A stretch of DNA of 8,231 bases, taken from the NCBI GenBank assembly GCA_030636065.1, contig DAOVXR010000062.1, positions 1 to 8,231 of the forward strand, written 5' to 3'. The notes beneath the pieces are model-generated. The model was not told the origin of the DNA. It searched no databases and saw only the letters and a program-made list of their open reading frames with translations. Shown piece by piece: positions 1 through 6,978 of the stretch (its first letter is position 1; every line of letters starts with the position of its first letter). The position numbers and the translations under genes are program-made. The DNA is from Sedimentisphaerales bacterium. GTDB taxonomy: Bacteria > Planctomycetota > Phycisphaerae > Sedimentisphaerales > SM23-30.

Positions 1-200
1 AACGTTTCCGAATGACGAACAGAGAGTTCCAAATTGCCAAACTTATCTGCCAAGGTCTTAACAACGAAGAAATTGCCAAAATCGTCAATATTAAAAATGG
101 TACCGTAAAAACCCATATCAGAAACATCTATAGAAAAACCTGGGTACACAATAAAATCGCGATGCTCCTGAGATTCGTCGAAGACGCCAACCACTTCTGA
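1..200 (+). CDS. LuxR-family regulator, C-terminal HTH (5' end outside window)
   Basis: This is the carboxy end of a LuxR/NarL-type transcription factor. The reading frame is open to the left edge. The ATG at 12 lies inside the domain: it occupies the Leu position of the usual LTxRE opening (here MTNRE), and in-frame codons for R-F-R precede it, so it is unlikely to be the true start. The four-helix GerE/LuxR DNA-binding domain is recognisable: TNRE, then CQGLNNEEIAKIV (scaffold and first HTH helix), then NGTVKTHIRNIYRK (recognition helix). The protein ends about 20 residues later at a TGA at 198-200. The missing N-terminal part would be a receiver or another sensor domain, which cannot be told from here. 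The segment is more AT-rich than the genes to the right. It reads away from all other intact genes, so it is probably an independent unit. Confidence 0.85.
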   Translation, partial: RFRMTNREFQIAKLICQGLNNEEIAKIVNIKNGTVKTHIRNIYRKTWVHNKIAMLLRFVEDANHF

Positions 201-210
201 ACAACCCGTC

Positions 211-270
211 CCACAGGTGTCTTGCCTGCAATTAACTGTACCGCGGGTATCTTGCCTGCAATCTCTTTTC
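211..270. repeat. 30-bp imperfect tandem duplication with small palindromes
   Basis: Two 30-bp units (211-240 and 241-270) begin CCACAGGTGTCTTGCCTGCA and CCGCGGGTATCTTGCCTGCA. They share the core CTTGCCTGCAAT at exactly 30-bp spacing. Each unit can form a short stem (CAGG...CCTG in the first, GCGGG...CCTGC with one G-U pair in the second). They sit immediately after the LuxR stop. The form resembles short intergenic palindromic repeats found dispersed in bacterial genomes, but copy number elsewhere is unknown. Confidence 0.6.
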
Positions 271-290
271 TACATGCTGTATGCTTCGCT

Positions 291-450
291 GGGTGCCACC
301 TTTCCGCCGAAGGCAGAGAGGCACTCCTGTTTTCCCTCTTTCTCACAACCCACCACTCCCTTTTTTTGCGTCGGGTGCCACCTTTCTGTATTTCAGAGAG
401 GTGCTCCTGTTTTACCTCTTTCTCGCAACTCATCACGCCTTTTTTTTGCG
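291..450. repeat. 80-bp tandem duplication in gene-free spacer
   Basis: Two adjacent copies, 291-370 and 373-450. Each starts GGGTGCCACCTTTC, passes through CAGAGAGG, a CTCCTGTTTT stretch and CTCTTTCTC, and ends in a T-run followed by GCG. Divergence is modest, with small length changes in the GCCGAAGG versus TGTATT segment. Three overlapping plus-strand frames stay open across the region, but they are low-complexity readings of the repeat. Together with the 30-bp pair, this accounts for most of the spacer from 201 to 500. No RNA gene, clear promoter or U-tailed terminator is visible there. Confidence 0.75.
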
Positions 451-500
451 CCTATATCGCCGGTTTCGGACGCTTACGCAACAGTAGCACCCATGTGTTA

Positions 501-2786
501 TTACCAGTTAACCGAGACAGATTGATCGAATGTAGAGTCGCCGTAATCAAAAGACATAGTGAAATCGACGGGGTTAGACTGTGAAGGGATATCGCTACCA
601 AACATAAAGAGCATAAACGTACAGTTCTTCAGGTCAAACATAGCGTAATTGGGATAAACGGCAGAAGGAGCCGCATCAAAAGGTTTATTGAACATGTACA
701 TATTGCCAAAGCAACGCAGGCCATCACTGCCCGATGGGATTTGGAACTCAAAACCGCCCCACTGCATAGTTACCTCACTGCCGGTTATGTCCGCGTTGAG
801 CTGGTCAACCGACATAGACCCCATCATCATAAGAAAATTGCTCTGAGGACGAAAAAACGGATGATCCACACGCAAAACATTAGTTTGCCCTGACAGAAAT
901 TTCATTGAAAGCGATTGATAAGAGCCGTTGATTACGTCTTCGTCAGCGTTCGCGATGCCCTCGTACTGACCGGCGGTCATCGTCATAGTAAGAGGACTGC
1001 TCAAACCCGACAGATCAACCTGATTGGCAAAGATTAAGAAAGTGCCTCTGTTCAGGTCTAACAACATCAAATTGATATTTCCCGGATCGCCGCTATTCCC
1101 ACCGACATGAAAGAGCCTGCCGTACATAATGCTGTCGGGCGACAAAGCAACAGGGTTAGCGTCAAAGACAAGATTACCTTCATACCAAAGGCCGAAATTC
1201 AGCGTTCCGGCACTGGCGAATTCCTGTTCGAGCGCATCGAACCTGCCCATAGTCATAAAGAAATCCGACGGGTTTTCTCTGTCCAGCCCGCCGGGATACG
1301 CCATAAACATATCTATTGAGATGATTCTATGGACACATTCGTAAGCACCCATATCAATAATATCGTTATATACACGATTGTTTCCTTCGATGTCGGTACT
1401 ATAACCCGACATAACATCGTTATTCCCACTGTTCAGACAGGGCGAATTAGTCAGCAAAGCGTAATCGCCGTCCACCCAGAAATCATCACTTGTATCTTCA
1501 GCAGTGCCGCTATCATCCCAATATCCGTCTTCGCTGAAATATGGGTTCTGATCAATGTTCGTCTCATTGCCGTTGTCATCCACAACCCAGTCAACCACGC
1601 AGGTATCTTCACGTCTGATATTCTCAGAGCCGCCCTCGACATTACTGTAAGCAATGGTTATTGTCGAATCTTCAACAAGGGCGATTTCCGGCCCGTCGCT
1701 TTCCTGGGCCACTACATTATCCCATAGAATACAATTAGTAACTGTCGCGGTACTATTATTGAATAACCTGACCCCGCCACCGCGTAAAACAGCTTCGTTG
1801 GCACTCAAGGTGCAATTTGTCAAAGATGCTGTACTGTCGTTGTTGTAAATCGCCCCGCCGTACTTACCGCAAATATTCCCGGTAAGAACACTGTTGACAA
1901 TTCCGATGGTGCTGCTGTCGAGGTATATGCCGCCGCCGAAGTTCGATGCGAAATTACCGTTGACCATACATGAGACAAAAACGAGATCGCAATTACTCTC
2001 AGCACAGATACCGCCCCCTTTATAAGGAAATCCGGGATCGGCTCCGAGAACGAAATTGTCGCTGATGGTACAGCCGACAAGTTCCGGGCTGCTGTTCATG
2101 GAACAATACAAGCCACCGCCGTTACTGGCGGTATTACCACTGATAATACAATTGTTGAGGACGGGACTGCTGCTATAGCAGTAAATTCCACCACCGGAGG
2201 ATTCGGCCGAGTTATTACTAATCGTACAGTTTTCGATGATCGGGTCAGCGTTGTCGCAAAGTATGCCTCCACCGGAAGAATCTGTATTGTTATCGCTGAT
2301 AACACAGTTGAGAATCGACGGACTACTGTAGTAACAATAAAAACCGCCGCCCCAGGCAAAACCACCGTTAATAGTTAAGCCGTACACGATTGAGTTCGCG
2401 TCTTCCTGGGTGTGGAAATAGAACCCGCGATGCGGCTCTGATGCCGTGCCACAGGGGTCGATGATCGTAGCCTCCACTATGGCCGCCTCGCAGGGATCGG
2501 TACTACGCAAAGTGAGGGCCTTGCCCTGAAAATCAAGGTCGCGATTACCAGAGCCGCTATACGTACCCGATGCGAGAATAACAACATCGCCATCGCCGGC
2601 AGCATCAAGCCCGGCCTGGACAGTAGCCTTCGGCCCGTGCACCTCGTCCCAAAAAGCCGCCTTGCCGTCCCACTGATCATTTCCTTCGGTGCAATTGACA
2701 TAGAAATCAGCCGCACTGAGCGATATAGTCCCAAAACATAATACAGATATGACAACAGACAAGACGGAGGGGATGTTTTTTTTCAT
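501..2786 (-). CDS. Secreted right-handed parallel beta-helix protein with duplicated C-terminal domain
   Basis: A 761-residue exported protein, probably cell-surface or extracellular. Residues 1-25 form a signal peptide (MKKN, hydrophobic core, cleavage near SLSA-AD). Residues 27-95 are a typical beta-helix entry: FYVN, then ATVQAGLDAAGDGDVV and a GTY turn. Residues 130-380 hold about eight PbH1-type rungs with repeated GGG(I/L)YC and NCxIS motifs and a period close to 26 residues. Residues 446-483 (NSPCLNSGNN, DIEGNNR, DMGAYE) match the choice-of-anchor-Q-type end of such proteins. Residues 490-761 contain an uncharacterised methionine-rich domain that appears twice. No LPXTG, dockerin or PEP-CTERM tail is seen, and no lyase catalytic residues can be assigned, so binding, adhesion or polysaccharide interaction are only possibilities. 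The ATG at 2786 is preceded by AAGGA at 2793-2797, 6 nt away, supporting this start. It appears to be monocistronic. Confidence 0.9.
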   Translation of the reverse strand: MKKNIPSVLSVVISVLCFGTISLSAADFYVNCTEGNDQWDGKAAFWDEVHGPKATVQAGLDAAGDGDVVILASGTYSGSGNRDLDFQGKALTLRSTDPCEAAIVEATIIDPCGTASEPHRGFYFHTQEDANSIVYGLTINGGFAWGGGFYCYYSSPSILNCVISDNNTDSSGGGILCDNADPIIENCTISNNSAESSGGGIYCYSSSPVLNNCIISGNTASNGGGLYCSMNSSPELVGCTISDNFVLGADPGFPYKGGGICAESNCDLVFVSCMVNGNFASNFGGGIYLDSSTIGIVNSVLTGNICGKYGGAIYNNDSTASLTNCTLSANEAVLRGGGVRLFNNSTATVTNCILWDNVVAQESDGPEIALVEDSTITIAYSNVEGGSENIRREDTCVVDWVVDDNGNETNIDQNPYFSEDGYWDDSGTAEDTSDDFWVDGDYALLTNSPCLNSGNNDVMSGYSTDIEGNNRVYNDIIDMGAYECVHRIISIDMFMAYPGGLDRENPSDFFMTMGRFDALEQEFASAGTLNFGLWYEGNLVFDANPVALSPDSIMYGRLFHVGGNSGDPGNINLMLLDLNRGTFLIFANQVDLSGLSSPLTMTMTAGQYEGIANADEDVINGSYQSLSMKFLSGQTNVLRVDHPFFRPQSNFLMMMGSMSVDQLNADITGSEVTMQWGGFEFQIPSGSDGLRCFGNMYMFNKPFDAAPSAVYPNYAMFDLKNCTFMLFMFGSDIPSQSNPVDFTMSFDYGDSTFDQSVSVNW

Positions 2787-2792
2787 AAAAAG

Positions 2793-2797
2793 TCCTT
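2793..2797 (-). promoter_or_regulatory. Shine-Dalgarno site for the beta-helix protein
   Basis: AAGGA on the minus strand, 6 nt upstream of the ATG at 2786. It fixes the start that gives an intact signal peptide. Confidence 0.7.
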
Positions 2798-2831
2798 TTT
2801 GGAATAATTGGAATTAGTACTAATGTGTGGA

Positions 2832-2870
2832 GCAAAGCCCTGTTTTGCAGAAGAACCTCATAATTTGACG
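2832..2870. repeat. 39-bp dispersed repeat, copy A
   Basis: Starts GCAAAGCCCTGTTTTGCAGA and ends CATAATTTGACG. It matches 3131-3169 with only two mismatches over 39 bp. It lies about 45 bp upstream of the beta-helix start codon. The rest of the 2787-3181 gap contains no convincing gene: the minus-strand frames there (up to 89 codons) overlap one another and match no family I recognise. Confidence 0.8.
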
Positions 2871-2999
2871 CAACTGCCAAAAGTCCGAAAAACGCTGCAA
2901 AAACAACAGCAACGCTCCAAAATCGAGGGGGTAAAGTACTTTTGACGCTGGCGTCGATATTGGCAAAAAATGCCATCGCATGTTCTTTAGCTTCGCCAC

Positions 3000-3037
3000 T
3001 TCTTTGGTAGGTAACTTCATTTCTTTGGTAGGTAACT
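3000..3037. repeat. 21-bp-period tandem repeat, two copies
   Basis: A 17-bp identical run, TTCTTTGGTAGGTAACT, occurs at 3000-3016 and 3021-3037. The period is 21 bp. Read on the minus strand the period equals seven codons and gives a repeated LPTKE peptide in one open frame. That frame has no supporting start signal or family match. Confidence 0.7.
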
Positions 3038-3130
3038 CAAAATCCCTCGTAGCAACATTATTATCGACTATTAGTCCGATAATGCATTAAATTTCAGGCA
3101 TTTTTATTCAGGATGAGTATAATACGCAGG

Positions 3131-3169
3131 GCAAAGCCCTGTTTTGCGGAAGAACCCCATAATTTGACG
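3131..3169. repeat. 39-bp dispersed repeat, copy B
   Basis: Second copy of the element at 2832-2870, in the same orientation, differing by two A/G or T/C changes. With the preceding GG it contains a short perfect stem, GGGC-AAA-GCCC, at 3129-3139. The sequence after it (CTGGGGTC) resembles 2948-2955 (CTGGCGTC), as if this copy lacks the 77 bp that separate the two TTTGACG words (2864 and 2941) after copy A. Confidence 0.8.
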
Positions 3170-3181
3170 CTGGGGTCTGTT

Positions 3182-3535
3182 TTAGCGGACAGAATATTTA
3201 TAAAGCGCGAATGTAAAAGGCTTAGGAAGAGAAAAGGTAATTCGGTCGTCGGTGTCAGGGGTGGCCGTGAAGTCGGCGTCCCGGCCCAGTATTAGTCTGC
3301 AATCAACCTTACGCCCGGTGAGGTTCCAGGTTCGCAGGTTGGCTTTTGGCTGGTCATCCAATTCTCGAAACACCAGGAAATAACCTGTTTTTCCATTGAC
3401 TGACTGGAAGCCGGTCCAACCTGTGCCGCAAGGCTCCTGCCCGATGGGGAAGATTTTACCTTTATGTATTCCTCTCTGATGTTGTCGGTAACTTCTTTTT
3501 GCCACGTCGCGGAAGCCGTACCTCGCAGATAGTAA
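3182..3535 (-). pseudogene. Alpha-galactosidase (GH36-like) C-terminal remnant
   Basis: The minus strand encodes about 115 residues that look like the final part of a GH36-type alpha-galactosidase (melibiase). Numbering from the GTG at 3505, the recognisable pieces are FPIGQEP (19-25), WTGFQS (30-35), GYFLVFREL (41-49) and the C-terminal strand FALYKY (99-104), followed by the natural stop at 3182-3184. These belong to the C-terminal beta-sandwich region. The whole catalytic barrel with its two Asp residues is absent. Upstream, the family-like reading fades near 3530 and the frame meets a stop at 3548-3550, inside sequence that codes for a GH2 enzyme on the other strand. GTG 3505 is therefore unlikely to be a true start. 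I infer a truncated, non-functional tail. The assignment rests on remembered family motifs, without a search. Confidence 0.6.
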
Positions 3536-3536
3536 T

Positions 3537-4091
3537 GTGGCATGGGATCAGTTCAAGTTGCCGTTTGATGTTCCGACTGCGCCGAAGGCGAACATCGCCG
3601 CTATGGGAGCACTGAAACTTGAGTACACCTCACAGACTGTCATCGTTACCGGCAAAGATTTTGTGATAACAGTCGGCAAAGACAGCGGCGATATCGAATC
3701 GTTTGTCTTTCGCGGCAGGGAGCTGATTGCCTCCGAGTTGGTCCCCAATTTCTGGCGGGCGCCAATTGATAACGATAACGGTAACAAAATGCCCGAACGG
3801 CTAAGCGCCTGGCGCAAGGCCGGGCCTGACCGCAAGGTGAACTCCGTTACCGCCGAGCGGCTCTCGAAAAAAGTGGTTCGCATTGATGTACAGGCCACCC
3901 TGCCGGCCGGTAGCAGTTCTTATCGAAATACTTATACTGTTTATGGTAGCGGCGATGAGGGAGGCATGAAGGGGGCGGAGGGGGCTATATCGAACCAGCT
4001 CCAGGCGACACGCGGTAGTAAGGGCGATTACGCCATGATTTACAGTGCCAACGACAATGACTGGGTGCTTGTACTGAAGGCGGTCAAGTAA
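3537..4091 (+). pseudogene. Beta-galactosidase (GH2, LacZ-type) C-terminal remnant fused to a foreign tail
   Basis: The plus strand encodes 184 residues beginning exactly at VAWDQFKLPF, the start of the LacZ-type C-terminal small-chain region in GH2 beta-galactosidases. The diagnostic PNFWRAPIDNDNG lies at residues 70-82, followed by AWRKAG (91-96). The match continues to about YRNTYTVYGSGD (129-140). The usual later motifs (PRIGM, WYGRGPxENYxDR) are missing. Instead a purine-rich stretch leads into QATRGSKGDYAMIYSAND (156-173), which resembles the collagenase-type domain at the end of some DUF4038/GH140 enzymes and is itself cut short. The sugar-binding, central and catalytic barrel domains that should precede it are absent, and a stop lies in frame at 3489-3491. 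The start is a GTG with no clear ribosome site. This is best read as a mosaic of broken glycosidase genes. Confidence 0.65.
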
Positions 4092-4142
4092 AAACTATTT
4101 TCCTGTCAACAGAAATATATCGGCATTACCGGAAAACATAAT

Positions 4143-5555
4143 TCAAACCAGATTAATACTGAAATAATTTTCAGCATTGTTGAAACTGACGTCTTCGACC
4201 AGCCTGCCCAAAAGTTTCATATCGTTTGGCAGTGCGCCGTTTTCGACGTCGCGGCCGATAAGGTCGCAAAGGATGCGACGGAAATACTCATGACGGGGAA
4301 ACGATAAAAAGCTGCGCGAATCGGTCAACATACCCACAAAATGGCTCAAAAGCCCAAGATTGGAAAGAGCCTTGAGTTGTGCGATTATGCCTTCCTTCTG
4401 ATCGAGGAACCACCAGCCCGAGCCGAATTGAATCTTACCGGCCGTCGAGCCGTCCTGGAAATTACCTGTCATAGCGGCGATCAAATAATTGTCGCGCGGG
4501 TTGAGATTGTAGAGGATGGTTTTTGCGAGTTTATTCTGTTGATCAAGCCTGTCCAGCAGCTTGCTTAGCGGACGGGCGATCTCAAAATCACCAATCGAAT
4601 CAAAGCCGGTATCCGGCCCGATACTCTGCAACTTGCGGGTGTTGTTATTTCGCAGGGCGCCTAAATGGAATTGCTGAACCCAATCTTTTTCAGCGTCCAT
4701 AACACCAAACTCGACAAGCATTGCCGATTTGAATTTGAGTTGCTCGGCAGTGTCTGGTTCCTGGCGGGATCGAATTTTGTCAAAGATTACCTTGATCTGG
4801 TCTTCGGTATAATCCTCGGCGCAGGCGGTCTCCAGACCGTGATCGCTGATACGGCAGCCCACCTGATGAAAATAATCATGCCTTTTTCGCAGCGCACCCA
4901 TAAACGCGTTATAATTGTTGATGTCGATTCCCGCGGCCCGGCCCAAAGCGTCGATATAGCCGTTCCAAATCTCTACATTTTCGACAGCCATAGCCTTGTC
5001 CGGCCGCCATGTGGGCAGTACCTTGATCTCGAACTTATCTTCGGCAATTTTCTTATGATGTTCAAGCGAATCAACAGGGTCATCGGTGGTACAGACGACC
5101 TTCACATTCATTTTGCGCATAAGGTTACGGACGCTGAACTCCGGCGTACACAACATTTCGCCACATTTATCGTATATTTTCCGGGCTGTCTTCGGACTCA
5201 GCAGGCTGTCTGTCTCGAAGTAGCGTTTAAGCTCCAGGTGTGTCCAGTGGTACAGCGGGTTGCCCAAACAGTAGGGAACGGTCTCGGCCCATTTTTCGAA
5301 TTTTGCATAGTCGCTTTCTTCGCCCGTGCAGAAACGTTCTTCGACGCCGTGCGTTCGCATGGCCCGCCATTTGTAATGGTCGCCGTACAGCCAGATTTGG
5401 GTAAGGTTTTCATATCGCTTGTCATCGGCGATGTCAGCCGGCGGCAAATGACAGTGATAATCATAGATGGGCATTTTTGCCGCGTGTTGATGATAGAGTT
5501 TTTTTGCTGTTTCGGTTTGCAGAAGAAAATTTTTCGTGATAAATTTCTTAGCCAT
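4143..5555 (-). CDS. uxaC: Glucuronate/galacturonate isomerase UxaC (EC 5.3.1.12)
   Basis: A 470-residue cytoplasmic enzyme converting D-glucuronate to D-fructuronate and D-galacturonate to D-tagaturonate, the entry step for hexuronates released from pectin, ulvan or glucuronan-type polymers. The amidohydrolase-type metal motif YHCHLPP lies at residues 33-39. The family signatures RISDHG, NLNPRDN and GMLTDSRSFLSF are all present, and the last of these supplies a conserved Asp near the C-terminus. The length equals that of the E. coli enzyme. The ATG at 5555 is preferred over the in-frame GTG at 5576, because AAGGA at 5563-5567 precedes the ATG by 7 nt and the extra seven codons would include that site. 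It lies 62 bp downstream of the ketosynthase gene on the same strand, without an obvious terminator between them, so co-transcription is possible although the pathways differ. No exuT, uxaA or uxaB is in the window. Confidence 0.95.
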   Translation of the reverse strand: MAKKFITKNFLLQTETAKKLYHQHAAKMPIYDYHCHLPPADIADDKRYENLTQIWLYGDHYKWRAMRTHGVEERFCTGEESDYAKFEKWAETVPYCLGNPLYHWTHLELKRYFETDSLLSPKTARKIYDKCGEMLCTPEFSVRNLMRKMNVKVVCTTDDPVDSLEHHKKIAEDKFEIKVLPTWRPDKAMAVENVEIWNGYIDALGRAAGIDINNYNAFMGALRKRHDYFHQVGCRISDHGLETACAEDYTEDQIKVIFDKIRSRQEPDTAEQLKFKSAMLVEFGVMDAEKDWVQQFHLGALRNNNTRKLQSIGPDTGFDSIGDFEIARPLSKLLDRLDQQNKLAKTILYNLNPRDNYLIAAMTGNFQDGSTAGKIQFGSGWWFLDQKEGIIAQLKALSNLGLLSHFVGMLTDSRSFLSFPRHEYFRRILCDLIGRDVENGALPNDMKLLGRLVEDVSFNNAENYFSINLV

Positions 5556-5562
5556 TTCAGTA

Positions 5563-5567
5563 TCCTT
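5563..5567 (-). promoter_or_regulatory. Shine-Dalgarno site deciding the uxaC start
   Basis: AAGGA on the minus strand, 7 nt from the ATG at 5555. It falls inside the longer reading that would begin at GTG 5576, which argues for the shorter 470-residue product. Confidence 0.7.
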
Positions 5568-5617
5568 TTTTGCCACAGATTTTTATGCGAAGCCTGAATT
5601 GTTTTTGACGGCACGAT

Positions 5618-6940
5618 CTAACTCTGCCATCGGCGGATGATGAGAGTGTTATTTTGGCCGCCGAAGCCGAAGGAGTTTGACATGACGACATTTAGTTCGG
5701 CTTTGCGGGCATGATTGGGTACATAGTCGAGATCGCATTCGGCGTCCGGCTCGAACAGGTTAGTTGTTGGCGGTATGATCTGGTCTCGCAACGCCAACAC
5801 ACAGGTGATAAGTTCTACTGCGCCGGCGGCGGCAATAAGATGCCCTAACATACTTTTCACACTACTGATGGGAATATGACTGGCCTGGTCGCCGAACACG
5901 TTTTTAATAATTTTTGTTTCGATAGTGTCGTTTTCGGAGGTGCCGGTCCCGTGGGCGCTGATATAGTCGATTTTTTCGCCGCTCAGCCCTGCGTCTTTCA
6001 GCGCCAGTATAACCGCAGCCGTACCACCGCGTCCGTCCTCGTGCTGGTCGGTTACCCGGAAGGCGTCGGCGGTACTGCCGTAGCCGATAATCTCGGCTAA
6101 GATAGGCGCACCACGACGGCGAGCGCATTCGAGTTCTTCGAGAATCAGGGCGCCGGCGCCCTCGGCAAGAACAAACCCATCGCGGTTTTTTTCAAACGGA
6201 CGCGAGGCCGTGGCAATGTCATCGTTGCGGGTCGATAGGGCGGTCAGCCGATTGAAACCGGTCAGTCCCAGCGGATGAATCATCGAATGGGTACCGCCTG
6301 TAACTATTATGTCGGCGTTACCGTAGCGGATAAGTTCATTTGCTTCGCCGATGGCCTGGGTACTGGCGGCGCAGGCTGTCAGGCAGCTCATACATGGCCC
6401 GCGAAGTTTGAACAGCCGGGCCAGATAAGCGCCAGGCATATTGGGTTCCTGTTCGAGTTCGCGGATAGCATCCATACGTTCGAGGGCGGTTTGTGCCCAT
6501 TGGTGCCAGTCCATTTCGTTACTGTCGTTTTGCCAACCGTTGACAGCCGCCGCCGCAAAATTATCAAAATCGAGCGGCCCCTCACCGGCGCCTAAATAGA
6601 CGCCGATATTCTCGTCGGCGGGAATATTTTCGGCAGGGTGATCATTTATTGGAAAGGGCAGCTTTGCCTGTCGCCAGGCTTGTAGGGCAGCGGTAATAAT
6701 AAAGCGAGAGTTTCGTCCTGCCTGACGGTATTCGTCGTGCATATCGGCGGGCAGGTCTGCCAGATGGTCATAGTTCGGAACCTCAGCCGAAAACTGCGAG
6801 GGAAACGTCGAGGCGTCGAAGAGGGTGGTTTTTTTTATGCCACTGTCGCCTTTGAGCAGCCGTTGCCACATTTGTTCAACGTCATTGCCCAACGGTGTTA
6901 CAACACCCGTACCGGTTATTACAACTCTTCGTTTTGCCAT
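5618..6940 (-). CDS. fabF: Beta-ketoacyl-ACP synthase, FabF family
   Basis: A 440-residue condensing enzyme of the KAS II (FabF) type, expected to join an acyl thioester with malonyl-ACP in the cytoplasm. The thiolase fold begins with RRVVITGTGVVTPLGND (residues 4-20). The nucleophile is Cys190 in LTACAASTQAIGEA, the two catalytic His residues are His330 (SAHGTGTSENDTIET) and His367 (GHLIAAAGAVE), Lys362 is in SVKSMLGH, and the C-terminal loop is NSFGFGGQN. All key residues are present. It is longer than E. coli FabF (about 413), mainly through added sequence at about 130-180, rich in Trp and acidic residues. The neighbour to the right has similar added sequence, which suggests paralogues. 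No strong Shine-Dalgarno precedes ATG 6940, only a weak GAG. It lies 126 bp downstream of that homologue, and I infer that it is the active partner of a ketosynthase pair. It may not be the housekeeping FabF. Confidence 0.92.
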   Translation of the reverse strand: MAKRRVVITGTGVVTPLGNDVEQMWQRLLKGDSGIKKTTLFDASTFPSQFSAEVPNYDHLADLPADMHDEYRQAGRNSRFIITAALQAWRQAKLPFPINDHPAENIPADENIGVYLGAGEGPLDFDNFAAAAVNGWQNDSNEMDWHQWAQTALERMDAIRELEQEPNMPGAYLARLFKLRGPCMSCLTACAASTQAIGEANELIRYGNADIIVTGGTHSMIHPLGLTGFNRLTALSTRNDDIATASRPFEKNRDGFVLAEGAGALILEELECARRRGAPILAEIIGYGSTADAFRVTDQHEDGRGGTAAVILALKDAGLSGEKIDYISAHGTGTSENDTIETKIIKNVFGDQASHIPISSVKSMLGHLIAAAGAVELITCVLALRDQIIPPTTNLFEPDAECDLDYVPNHARKAELNVVMSNSFGFGGQNNTLIIRRWQS

Positions 6941-6956
6941 TTTATCAATTTCTCAG

Positions 6957-6976
6957 CCCCCTATGTTAATAGGGGG
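6957..6976. other. Strong intercistronic hairpin just upstream of the ketosynthase start
   Basis: CCCCCTAT (6957-6964), loop GTTA, ATAGGGGG (6969-6976): a perfect 8-bp stem. On the transcribed minus strand it ends 16 nt before the ATG at 6940 and is not followed by a U-run. A role in mRNA stability, or in limiting translation of the downstream gene, is therefore more plausible than intrinsic termination. Confidence 0.6.
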
Positions 6977-6978
6977 TC

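Noticed and set aside
217..584. Three overlapping plus-strand frames of 68-120 codons across the tandem repeats
   Set aside because: All three frames are open because of the repeat composition. The translations are the repeat read in different phases, with no start signal.
2810..2850. Possible sigma-70-type promoter for the surface protein (TTGCTC, 17 bp, TCCAAT on the minus strand)
   Set aside because: Only 3/6 and 4/6 matches to consensus, which is too weak to call in an organism whose promoter rules are uncertain.
2707..3020. Minus-strand frames of 66 and 89 codons upstream of the beta-helix gene, one with a hydrophobic stretch and a repeated LPTKE peptide
   Set aside because: They overlap each other in different frames and pass through the 39-bp repeat and the 21-bp tandem repeat. 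One runs into the beta-helix gene. No ribosome site or family match was seen.
3292..3543. 83-codon minus-strand frame overlapping the alpha-galactosidase tail
   Set aside because: The other minus-strand frame carries the recognisable FPIG, WTGFQ and FALYKY motifs right through this interval, so this one is a shadow.
5556..5576. GTG at 5576 as start of uxaC
   Set aside because: The Shine-Dalgarno AAGGA at 5563-5567 lies inside that extension and is correctly spaced for ATG 5555, which gives the family's standard length.
4665..5597. 310-codon open frame on the plus strand antisense to uxaC
   Set aside because: It lies almost wholly opposite the clearly conserved UxaC frame, has no family match or ribosome site, and is Phe/Val-rich as expected of an antisense shadow.
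6957..6976. Hairpin as an intrinsic terminator of the upstream ketosynthase homologue
   Set aside because: No U-run follows the stem on the transcribed strand, and a same-strand start codon comes 16 nt later.
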